From: FEN-1297 sp963843605
GTDB taxonomy: Bacteria > Bacteroidota > Ignavibacteria > Ignavibacteriales > Ignavibacteriaceae
Assembly: GCA_963843605.1 (NCBI GenBank)
Contig: CAWJLA010000001.1
Span: forward strand, 1,775,162-1,839,161
DNA length: 64,000 nt
Direction of reading: 5' to 3'
Below the pieces are notes generated by a model. The model saw nothing but the letters and a program-made list of their open reading frames with translations. It was not told the origin of the DNA and did no database searches. The stretch's first letter is position 1. Each line of letters opens with the position of its first letter. A program made the position numbers and the translations under genes. Positions 44,204 to 52,442 of this stretch are shown here, piece after piece.

Positions 44204-47056
44204 TTATTTTAATAAGATCATTTTTCTATCGGCAAAAAATTCTTTTCCGGAAATCAGGCCTTTTGAATCTATCGAATAAAAATAAACCCCGCTTGCAAGA
44301 CTTCCGGCATTGAATTCAATTGTATGTTCTCCGCCCGCCTGTATATTATTTGTCAACAATTTAATTTCTTTTCCGAGTATGTCATATACTTTTATTGTTA
44401 CAAAACTGTTTTCGGAAAGCGAATACCGGATAGTAGTTAACGGATTAAAAGGGTTCGGATAATTTTGTTCTATTGAAGAAGTAACCGGTGAATCGGCGTT
44501 GTCTGTTTTTATTATTTCAGTGGGGGTATAATCGGCTATTCTTATCAAAGTAAACACTTTGTAATTATCTCCGGCATAATTAGAAGAATATCCCGCAGCA
44601 ATAATTTTTCCGTCGTTTTGAATAGCTGCAGCACGCCCGTAATCAACCGATGTACCCGAGCGGGTATTAAGTATACCGCCGGTCCCGAATGATTTATCAA
44701 GGCTTCCGTCCGGATTATACCGGATCAAAACAAATTGATAATCGCTGCCTATTTCTTTATAACCAGCTGCTATTATTTTACCGTCTTTTTGAATTGCGGA
44801 GGAGTAGGCAAATAAATTTGCATTCTCCGTTTGAGTAAAAACCAGGCCGTTCTTTCCGAAAGTATTATCTAAAGTTCCGTCGGAATTATAACGGGCGAAG
44901 GCAGTTCCGTAATTGCTGCCGTTCCAGGCATAACCGGAGGCTATAATTTTTTTACTGTTTAGTATCAATACCGAATATGCAAAGCCTGATGTTTCTACGG
45001 GAGTTATTACGATACCTCCTTTCCCGAACGAATCATCTAAACTTCCGTCGGTATTATATCTGACCAGCGCAAAATTATAATTACTTCCGCTCAATGAATA
45101 GCCTGCAATAACGATCTTTCCGTCGCTTTGAACGGCAACCGATTGTGCAAAATTGTGGGAAGCACCTACTTGCAGAGCGGCAATACCGTCGGAACCGAAC
45201 GTATTGTCTAGGGTTCCGTTGGTATTATATCTTACAACGACAGAATTATAATAGTTACCGTTTAGATAGTATCCGGCCGCCAATAATTTACCGTCATTTT
45301 GGATTGCCGCCGAAGTAGCTATATCGTCATTCATACCGATAGGAGTTGTTACAATTCCCTTCGCTCCGAATGTGTTGTCCGGAATACCGTAAGGAGTATA
45401 TTTTACTAATGCAAAGTCGTCGTTTTTCCCCGTGAATCCGTATCCAACTGCGACGATGGATTCATCGCTCTCCTCCAGAACAGAATTTACCTGACTGCTT
45501 TTTGTTCCGACGGCAGTAATCGCAGCTCCGTTTGTTCCCCAATATTTATCGGCATTTCCGTTTGAATCATATCGAAGAACGGTAAATTCGGAGTTGTTTC
45601 CGTTGTCCGAAGAACCCCCGACTATGATTTTTCCGTCGCCTTGAACTTCTACCGAATTAGCGATATCGGTACAATTTCCGGCTGAAGAAACTACAAATCC
45701 GTTTGTTCCGAAAGTATTATCGATGGTGCCGTTTATATTAAAGCGGCCTATAGCCGTTTCATCAAACCCTCCGTTATTAAAAAGACCGGCCTCTATTATT
45801 TTTTCGCTGTCCTGTATAGCCACAGTATATGCTTCGTCGCTCGATAGCCCGATAGAAGAGATTAAAATACCGTTTGAGCCGAATGAATTGTCCAGGCTCC
45901 CGTCTGTATTGTAACGGATTAAAGCAAAATTATGATGGGACAGACTTCCTCCGTATCCGGCCAGTACAATCTTGCCGTCGGATTGGATTGCAGCCGAATA
46001 CGCGCCGGAAACACCCGAAAGGTATGTGCTAACCAGTCCTGCAGTCCCGAATGAATTATCTAAATTTCCTGACGAATCGTAACGCGCCATCGAAAAGTCG
46101 TAATATCCCGCATTAAGAGAATATCCTGCAGCCAAAATTTTTCCGTCTTTCTGGATTAAAACTGAATTGGGAACATCTTCCGAATGTCCGATATCGGTTG
46201 AAATCTGGGTAGTTACAACTCCGTTTTTTCCGAAAGTATTATCCAGAGTTCCGTCCGCGTTATAGCGTTCAATTATATAATCTCCGTAAATATTTATATC
46301 CGGAGGAATAGTACTATATGAATAAGAGTTACCGGCTACAACAATTTTTCCGTTTTTCTGTATTGCCACAGCATTTGCATAATATTCATAATAACCGGCT
46401 GCACTTAGAAAACTGAAATCAATACCGCCGGCTCCAAATGTTGAGTCCAAATTGCCGTAAGAATCATATCTTACGACTGCCAAGCAGTATATATGTAACT
46501 GTGTGTTAAAAGTATAACCGACCGCAACAATTTTTCCGTCACTTTGCACCGCAATTGATTTTACGGCATCGTCGGACCCGCCGACAGAAGTAATGACTAT
46601 CCCGTTTGTTCCGAAAGTGCTGTCCCGGCTTCCGCTTGGATTATATCTGACCAGAGCAAAACAATGGATATTTCCATTATAACAATCGCCGGCAGCTATT
46701 ATTCTGCCGTCGTTTTGGACCTCAACCGTGTTGGCGTTATTTCCGGCTGTTCCCACCTGTGTATTTACCACACTTCCGGTTCCGAATGTATTATCCGGGC
46801 TGCCGTCTGTTTTGTAACGGGCTAATGAAAATATCGGCTTGCCGCCGCTCTGAGTTGATAAGGCTGAAATAATTTTACCGTCGTTCTGAACAGCAATTGC
46901 ATTCGAATGTCCGCTGCCTGAAGTATTGACTGCGGTGGTTACAATACCTCTTTCACCGAATGAGGTATCCAATTGAGTTGTTTGAGAAAAGATAAATCCG
47001 GTAAATAAAAAAAATGCTGCCAAAACAACTTTAAAAAAAGAAGGATTACATTTCAT
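44204..47056 (-). CDS. T9SS-sorted delta-60 repeat protein, paralogue 1
   Basis: A signal peptide (MKCNPSFFKVVLAAFFLFTGFIFSQ) precedes roughly 13 delta-60 repeats of about 60 residues (about 30-850). Each has the pattern '(L)D.(S/T)FG.(N/G)G.(V/I)', then 'A(V/I)Q.DGKI(I/V)AAGY', then 'ALVRYN.DG', a propeller-like array. The end is a T9SS sorting domain (EQNYPNPFNPLTTIRY ... ADRKMILLK). It is a close paralogue of the next gene on the same strand and of the gene at the right window edge. Such proteins are exported and presumably surface-bound; their substrate is unknown. It converges with the kinase gene, 14 bases apart. Confidence 0.87.
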   Translation of the reverse strand: MKCNPSFFKVVLAAFFLFTGFIFSQTTQLDTSFGERGIVTTAVNTSGSGHSNAIAVQNDGKIISALSTQSGGKPIFSLARYKTDGSPDNTFGTGSVVNTQVGTAGNNANTVEVQNDGRIIAAGDCYNGNIHCFALVRYNPSGSRDSTFGTNGIVITSVGGSDDAVKSIAVQSDGKIVAVGYTFNTQLHIYCLAVVRYDSYGNLDSTFGAGGIDFSFLSAAGYYEYYANAVAIQKNGKIVVAGNSYSYSTIPPDINIYGDYIIERYNADGTLDNTFGKNGVVTTQISTDIGHSEDVPNSVLIQKDGKILAAGYSLNAGYYDFSMARYDSSGNLDNSFGTAGLVSTYLSGVSGAYSAAIQSDGKIVLAGYGGSLSHHNFALIRYNTDGSLDNSFGSNGILISSIGLSSDEAYTVAIQDSEKIIEAGLFNNGGFDETAIGRFNINGTIDNTFGTNGFVVSSAGNCTDIANSVEVQGDGKIIVGGSSDNGNNSEFTVLRYDSNGNADKYWGTNGAAITAVGTKSSQVNSVLEESDESIVAVGYGFTGKNDDFALVKYTPYGIPDNTFGAKGIVTTPIGMNDDIATSAAIQNDGKLLAAGYYLNGNYYNSVVVRYNTNGTLDNTFGSDGIAALQVGASHNFAQSVAVQSDGKIVIAGYSLSGSNYNFALVRYNTDGSLDDSFGKGGIVITPVETSGFAYSVLILNSKKIIASGYAWNGSNYGTAFARYNSDGTLDNTFGKNGLVFTQTENANLFAYSSAIQKDGKIIAAGYKEIGSDYQFVLIRYNPDGSLDKSFGTGGILNTRSGTSVDYGRAAAIQNDGKIIAAGYSSNYAGDNYKVFTLIRIADYTPTEIIKTDNADSPVTSSIEQNYPNPFNPLTTIRYSLSENSFVTIKVYDILGKEIKLLTNNIQAGGEHTIEFNAGSLASGVYFYSIDSKGLISGKEFFADRKMILLK

Positions 47057-47156
47057 ATTATTTTCTCTCGCGCAATCGTAAATGTCTTTATAAAAAAATT
47101 ACATCGATACAGTTATGCAGTCCATAAGCTTCTACACTTCTAATTAAGCCCACAAA

Positions 47157-49946
47157 CTATTTTAAAAGTATCATCTTTTTACTCAGCGTTATATCTTTAT
47201 TCGATACCAGGCCTTTTGAATGAATTGAATAAATGTAAACCCCGCTGGCAAGGCTTTGCGCGTTGAATACGGAAGCGTATTCACCTGCCTCCAGATTGCT
47301 ATTGAGTAATGAAGCTACTTCTCTTCCGAGAATATCGTATATCTTTAAATTAACAAAACTTCTCTCGGGGATTGAATATTTTATCGTAGTTTGCGGATTA
47401 AACGGATTCGGATAATTCTGCCGGACTGAAAATGAAACCGGTGTTGATGACTTGGACTCATTACTTATTCCAGTAGTTAAACCGCTATTGTATCGTATGA
47501 GTGTAAATATTTTATAATTTGATTCATCAGGGTTTGAAGAATAACCTGCAGCTACTATCTTGCCGTCGTCCTGCATTGCAACTGCGCGGGCAAAACCATT
47601 TGATGTACCGGGCCGGGTTATTAAAATACCGTCATTACCGAAAGCGTTATCGGTCGTACCGTCTGCATTGAACCTTGCGCATGCAAATGCATTTATGCTA
47701 CCTTGTTCGGAATAACCGGCGGCAACAATTTTACCGTTTTTCTGTAACGCAGCCGAATACGCAAAATCATTTTCGGCTCCGCTTTGAGTAGTGGCAAATC
47801 CGTTAGTTCCAAAAGAATTATCCGGCGATCCGTCGGAATTATAACGGGCAATTGCAAATACATAGTGGCTGCCGTTCCATGCGTAACCGGTCAATACTAA
47901 CTTACCGTCACTCTGAATCAAAACCGAATAGGCATCGGCAGAAACTGCGATCCGGGTGGTTACTATGCCTTTACTGCCGAAAGTCTGATCCGGACTTCCG
48001 TCAGTGTTATACCGGACTAAAGCAAAATCATAATTACTTCCGTTCATTGACGATCCTGCAACAACAATTTTCCCGTCTTTTTGAACCGCAAGAGCCTGGG
48101 CAAAATTATGCGCCGCACCTACTTGAGTAGTAACCACTCCGTCGCTGCCGAAAGTACTGTCCTGATTTCCGTCGGTTTTATACCTGGCAACGGCAAAATT
48201 GTAAAAATTTCCGTTGAGGTAATATCCCGCCGCAACTATTTTCTGATCTTCTTGAACTGTCGCCGAGGTTACTTGAGCATCGTAACTTCCCACAGGCGTT
48301 GTTACGATGCCGTTAGTTCCGAAAGTATTATCCGCGAATCCGTTCTGATTTAATCTTACAATTGCGAAAACTTTATTTTTACCGTTATAAGAATAACCGG
48401 CGGCAATAATCTTTCCGTCGCTTTGAACCGCAACGGCATTAGCCTCATCATCAGATTTTCCTATTCCCGCAACGGCAACACCGTTTGCACCGAAAGTATT
48501 ATCCGCCTGCCCGTTTGTATTAAAACGCAGCAGCGTAAAATAATTAGAAGCCGAATTATTTGAATAGCCTGCTATTACTATCTTCCCGTCGGTTTGAACG
48601 GATAGTGAGTTGGCTGCATCATTTGATTTTCCGAACTGAGTAACGGCTATACCGTAATTGCCGAAAGAATAATCCGGATCGCCATTAATATTATAACGGA
48701 TCAGAACTAAATTAGCATGGCCCGCGTTCATCGAAATACCTGCTGTTAAAATTTTACCATCATTCTGAATAGAGACCGAATATGCCAGACATCCGGAAGT
48801 TCCGGTTGCAGTTGAATCAATCCCGTTTATTCCGAAAGTATTGTCCGGTATACCGCTGGAATCAACACGTAAAACGACAAAATTGTATTTTTTTCCGCTG
48901 AAGAAATAACCTGCAGAAACTATTTTCCCGTCGTTTTGTAAAGCGACTGATTGAGCTACATTCACAGATGGTCCGGGACTTTTAGTTACAATGCCTCCCG
49001 TTCCGAATTTATTGTCCGGGAACCCGCTTGGATCGTAACGAGCAACCGCAATATTTTTATTTCCTCCGGCATCATAACCGGCTATTACTATTTTATCGTT
49101 ACTCTGTATTGCGGATGATGTGATATTAAAATCCACAACAGTAAAGCCGTTTGTTCCGTAAGTATTATCCAAAGAACCGTTATTATTGAAACGTGCGAGA
49201 AAATTTAGTAATTGGAAGGACGTATTTTCTAAGGTTCCCGTTATAATAATCTTCCCGTCTTTTTGAATACAAATTGAAGAAGCAAAAAAGCTTGAACCTG
49301 AAGAATCAAGGCGCGCGGTAACAATACCGTCGGAGCCGAATGTTTTATCCGGTGTACCGTCCGGATCATAACGAGCTAATTCAATTTCGTATTTAGAGGC
49401 AACAAGCGAAAAGCCTGCCGCAATAATTTTTCCGTCTTTCTGCAGAGAGATGGAAACAAATTTTGAATTTGCACCGATGGAAGTTGTAACCAAGCCTGCC
49501 GATCCGAAAGTACTATCCGGGGATCCGGTCTGATTATAGCGGGCTATTGCAGATACGGTTCCTGAATTAATTATCGAATAACCGGCGGTTAATATTTTCC
49601 CGTCGCTTTGGATCGCCGAAGAATTAAAACTGCCTCCGGACGCAATTTGAGGAGTTATTATTCCGTTGGTCCCGAAAGAATTATCCTGGCTTCCGTCCGG
49701 ATTATAACTTGCGACCAAGGGTCTTAAAACGCTCCCATTATTATAATTGCCTGTTACTATTATTTTCCCGTTTTCACGGATAGCCGAAGAAGTCAAAATA
49801 CAATCATAGTTATTCACATTGAACACATAGTTTACTATACCGGACTGCCCGAAAGCGGTGTCGGTTTGTACGGCCTGAGGAAGGATAATTCCGGAATAAA
49901 TTAAAAGAAAAGAAAAAGATACTGCAATGCCGACCCGTTTATTCAT
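47157..49946 (-). CDS. T9SS-sorted delta-60 repeat protein, paralogue 2
   Basis: The 929-residue protein has a signal peptide (MNKRVGIAVSFSFLLIYSGIILPQ), about 13 delta-60 repeats and a T9SS sorting domain (RQNYPNPFNPQTTIKY ... SKKMILLK). It lies 100 bases upstream of paralogue 1 in the same direction, so the two probably arose by tandem duplication. Their repeat order and spacing match over the whole length, with sequence divergence spread evenly. The divergent intergenic region of 758 bases on its left in transcription likely holds its promoter. Confidence 0.87.
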   Translation of the reverse strand: MNKRVGIAVSFSFLLIYSGIILPQAVQTDTAFGQSGIVNYVFNVNNYDCILTSSAIRENGKIIVTGNYNNGSVLRPLVASYNPDGSQDNSFGTNGIITPQIASGGSFNSSAIQSDGKILTAGYSIINSGTVSAIARYNQTGSPDSTFGSAGLVTTSIGANSKFVSISLQKDGKIIAAGFSLVASKYEIELARYDPDGTPDKTFGSDGIVTARLDSSGSSFFASSICIQKDGKIIITGTLENTSFQLLNFLARFNNNGSLDNTYGTNGFTVVDFNITSSAIQSNDKIVIAGYDAGGNKNIAVARYDPSGFPDNKFGTGGIVTKSPGPSVNVAQSVALQNDGKIVSAGYFFSGKKYNFVVLRVDSSGIPDNTFGINGIDSTATGTSGCLAYSVSIQNDGKILTAGISMNAGHANLVLIRYNINGDPDYSFGNYGIAVTQFGKSNDAANSLSVQTDGKIVIAGYSNNSASNYFTLLRFNTNGQADNTFGANGVAVAGIGKSDDEANAVAVQSDGKIIAAGYSYNGKNKVFAIVRLNQNGFADNTFGTNGIVTTPVGSYDAQVTSATVQEDQKIVAAGYYLNGNFYNFAVARYKTDGNQDSTFGSDGVVTTQVGAAHNFAQALAVQKDGKIVVAGSSMNGSNYDFALVRYNTDGSPDQTFGSKGIVTTRIAVSADAYSVLIQSDGKLVLTGYAWNGSHYVFAIARYNSDGSPDNSFGTNGFATTQSGAENDFAYSAALQKNGKIVAAGYSEQGSINAFACARFNADGTTDNAFGNDGILITRPGTSNGFARAVAMQDDGKIVAAGYSSNPDESNYKIFTLIRYNSGLTTGISNESKSSTPVSFSVRQNYPNPFNPQTTIKYSIPERSFVNLKIYDILGREVASLLNSNLEAGEYASVFNAQSLASGVYIYSIHSKGLVSNKDITLSKKMILLK

Positions 49947-50704
49947 TTATCAACTCCATTTAAATAATATGCCCTTTATCGAGAATTATTATTTTTAATT
50001 CCCATTAATTTTTATTTACAATCCTTGGAAATTATTACTGCAAAACCCCGCACTTATAGAATTAAAACACTAAACCTTGTCACAGTCAAACCGGAGCGGG
50101 AGATTTCAAAATGCCGGCGCCAATATCTTATTAACCTAGAAGTGTTCAAGATATATCGGAATAACGCGTTCAATATGAACGGTTAATTCAGGTATTTTAA
50201 ATTTCAATTAAATAATTAGGTCAAAGCTAAAAACCGGACACCGGAATTAGAGTGGGTGAGTTCAGGAATGGGAGAAATTATACATGATAATAATAGCGGA
50301 GCAACACAGTCAATGCAGGTGACTTTTTTCATATCAATGCACTCCAAATTTAACTTTTATTTGATTGTGGTGAATTTATATTAAAAAGAATTGTTCGTCA
50401 ATCAGGCGAAAGAGACAAATTGATTTGAAGCACTCTTAACGGAATGATCATATCGGTTGATAATAATTGAATTGACGGATGGCGTAAATATGCGGCTCCC
50501 AGGGTGCAAAAGTAAAAAAATCGTTAAGTTATGTATGAATATATTCATAGAATTATTTTGCTGTGAAACGTATTGTTATAAGCCGGAATAAAACCTAAAA
50601 AATTTGTTTGAAAATTTCGATTATATTATAATTGAACATCCGCTTCGCGTTTATTTGTTTTTCCGCGCAAAATACAATTGGATTAAAAGGCATCAAGACT
50701 GAAA
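49947..50704. promoter_or_regulatory. 758-base divergent intergenic region; possible sigma-70 promoter for the histidine kinase
   Basis: No gene could be supported. A plausible sigma-70-like promoter facing right is TTGTTT (50604-50609), 17-base spacer, TATAAT (50627-50632), about 70 bases before the kinase ATG. The remaining 650 bases are AT-rich with no obvious repeat and are long for a simple promoter region; a small RNA or regulatory site is possible but not shown. Confidence 0.35.
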
Positions 50705-51943
50705 ATGAAAAAATCCGGCAGAACCAAAGTACAAATCTTAAAAGAGTTAAATGCTCTCAAAAAAGAATATGCCGAGTTAAAATCCGGGTACAAAGACGAA
50801 CTTAAAGAACTGAAAAAGAAAGAAAAATTTCTTCTTAAAAATAAACGGCGGATCGACAATCTGGTTGCCAAAATTCCCGTGGGCATTTATATCCTTCGCA
50901 GTTATAAAGACGGCACCTACACGCTTGAATACGTGAGCGAAAGAGCAGCCAAAATGTTCGATTCCAGTCCCGAAAAGCTTTTAGCTGATTTTAGTCTGGT
51001 ATATGAAGCTGTTCATCCCGAAAACCTTGAGAGTTTTATCGATCTTAATATTCAGGGAATTAAATACCGTCGGCCTTTCAACTGGACGGGAAGAATAATT
51101 GCAAAAGGAAAAATACAATGGCTTCATATAGAGTCTTTTCCAGAGGCCTTAAAGAACGGAGATATTTTATGGCACGGCGTTATTGCAGATGTTACAGAAC
51201 GAAGGCGCACCGATGATATAATTAAAAACCAGTATAACCAGCTTCAGGAGATGAACCGTTCTAAAGACAAATTTTTTTCCGTCATCGCTCACGATTTGAG
51301 AGGGCCCTTCCAGTCGCTGCTTAGCTCTTCCGAGATGCTGGCGACAGATGTAGAAAATTTAACACCCGAACAAATAAAAACATTCAGCAGCGGATTAAAC
51401 AACAGTTTAAGAAATCTGTACGGAATTATAGAGAATCTCCTGCAATGGTCCATGATGCAGAGAAATATGCTTGAGTTTGATCCCGAAAACCTAGATCTGT
51501 ATGACATAACAAATAATATCGCGGAGATACTGAATCAGAGCGCGGCAAAAAAAGATATTTCGGTAACCAATAAAATCGGGAGGAAAACAAACGTTTTCGC
51601 CGATCTGTTTATGCTGCGTTCGGTTATACAGAATCTTCTGGTGAATGCTATAAAATTTACTAAAACCGGCGGACAGATCATTATCTCTTCTTTAAATAAG
51701 GGGAGATTCGTAGAGATATCGGTGCAAGATAACGGTATCGGTATGGAAAAATCGAAGATCCGGGATTTGTTCGGACCTAGTGCCGTAATATCCACGCGCG
51801 GAACATCGGGTGAAAAAGGCACCGGACTGGGATTGACCCTTTGTAAAGAGTTTGTCGAAAGGAACGGGGGTGAAATTATCGCCGAAAGCAAATTGGGTAA
51901 AGGATCGAAATTTACTTTTACGCTGCCTAAAGCTAAACCCTGA
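50705..51943 (+). CDS. PAS-domain sensor histidine kinase
   Basis: The 412-residue cytosolic protein starts with a Lys/Glu-rich coiled coil (about 5-55) and then a PAS domain with a following PAC-like part (about 56-165, GIYILRSYKDGTYTLEYVSE ... HGVIADVTERR). A HisKA dimerisation domain holds the phospho-accepting histidine in FFSVIAHDLRGP (about 195-206). The HATPase domain has the N box NLLVNAIKFT, DNGIGM and GTGLGLTLCKEF. There is no membrane segment. No response regulator gene is adjacent, so it is an orphan kinase; its partner is unknown. Confidence 0.9.
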   Translation: MKKSGRTKVQILKELNALKKEYAELKSGYKDELKELKKKEKFLLKNKRRIDNLVAKIPVGIYILRSYKDGTYTLEYVSERAAKMFDSSPEKLLADFSLVYEAVHPENLESFIDLNIQGIKYRRPFNWTGRIIAKGKIQWLHIESFPEALKNGDILWHGVIADVTERRRTDDIIKNQYNQLQEMNRSKDKFFSVIAHDLRGPFQSLLSSSEMLATDVENLTPEQIKTFSSGLNNSLRNLYGIIENLLQWSMMQRNMLEFDPENLDLYDITNNIAEILNQSAAKKDISVTNKIGRKTNVFADLFMLRSVIQNLLVNAIKFTKTGGQIIISSLNKGRFVEISVQDNGIGMEKSKIRDLFGPSAVISTRGTSGEKGTGLGLTLCKEFVERNGGEIIAESKLGKGSKFTFTLPKAKP

Positions 51944-52030
51944 ATCCGGGTTACTTATTTGGTTAATTTAAACCGATTTTAGAATAACCGGAAGCAAACG
52001 CTTCTCTAAACCTGTAATTATATTTAAACT

Positions 52031-52060
52031 AAAAAATGCGAATACTCATCATATTCGCAT
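52031..52060 (-). terminator. Intrinsic terminator of tRNA-Lys
   Basis: Read on the minus strand, a perfect 9-bp stem (52052-52060 with 52036-52044; ATGCGAATA / TATTCGCAT) with a 7-base loop is followed by a run of five T. It lies eight bases beyond the tRNA 3' end, so it is the tRNA terminator. Confidence 0.8.
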
Positions 52061-52067
52061 ATCTTTG

Positions 52068-52140
52068 TGCACCCTGGGGGACTCGAACCCCCGACCAATA
52101 GATTAAGAGTCTACTGCTCTACCAACTGAGCTAAGGGTGC
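52068..52140 (-). tRNA. tRNA-Lys (anticodon CTT)
   Basis: The minus strand folds into a full cloverleaf: acceptor GCACCCT / AGGGTGC, D arm with AGTTGGTAGA, anticodon stem GTAGA / TCTAT around loop CTCTTAA (anticodon CTT, lysine), and T arm GGGGG-TTCGAGT-CCCCC. Discriminator base is A and CCA is not encoded. It is a single gene, followed by its own terminator. Confidence 0.96.
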
Positions 52141-52442
52141 GGGGCAAAATTAATAATTTTCGGAATGCTTTCAAAATATGGAATGGAAATTTTCGGCTTT
52201 TGTGCCGGAGAGGAGTTATAAAATTAACCGCTGCAATGCCTTGCCGGCAAAGCAGCGGTCCAAATCCCCATTTTATAACCGGTAGGAAAATATATTGACC
52301 GATCCGGAATTCATGATGCCGGATACCTGAAAACAACTCATCACAAACAACAGACCACCCGCTTCTACAAGCTCGCTTCGACAAACTCAACGACCTTGCA
52401 CAAACCTACAACCCACACTACTCACAACAAACCACAGACTAC
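52141..52442. other. 302-base gap between tRNA-Lys and the beta-helix gene
   Basis: No gene. Near the beta-helix stop are CTTCGACAAACTCAACGACC (a common dispersed intergenic motif) and, read on the minus strand, GTAGTCTGTGGTTTGTTGT, which resembles the DNA after the stop at 33167. The promoter for tRNA-Lys should lie just right of 52140 on the minus strand, but no convincing boxes were picked. Confidence 0.45.
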
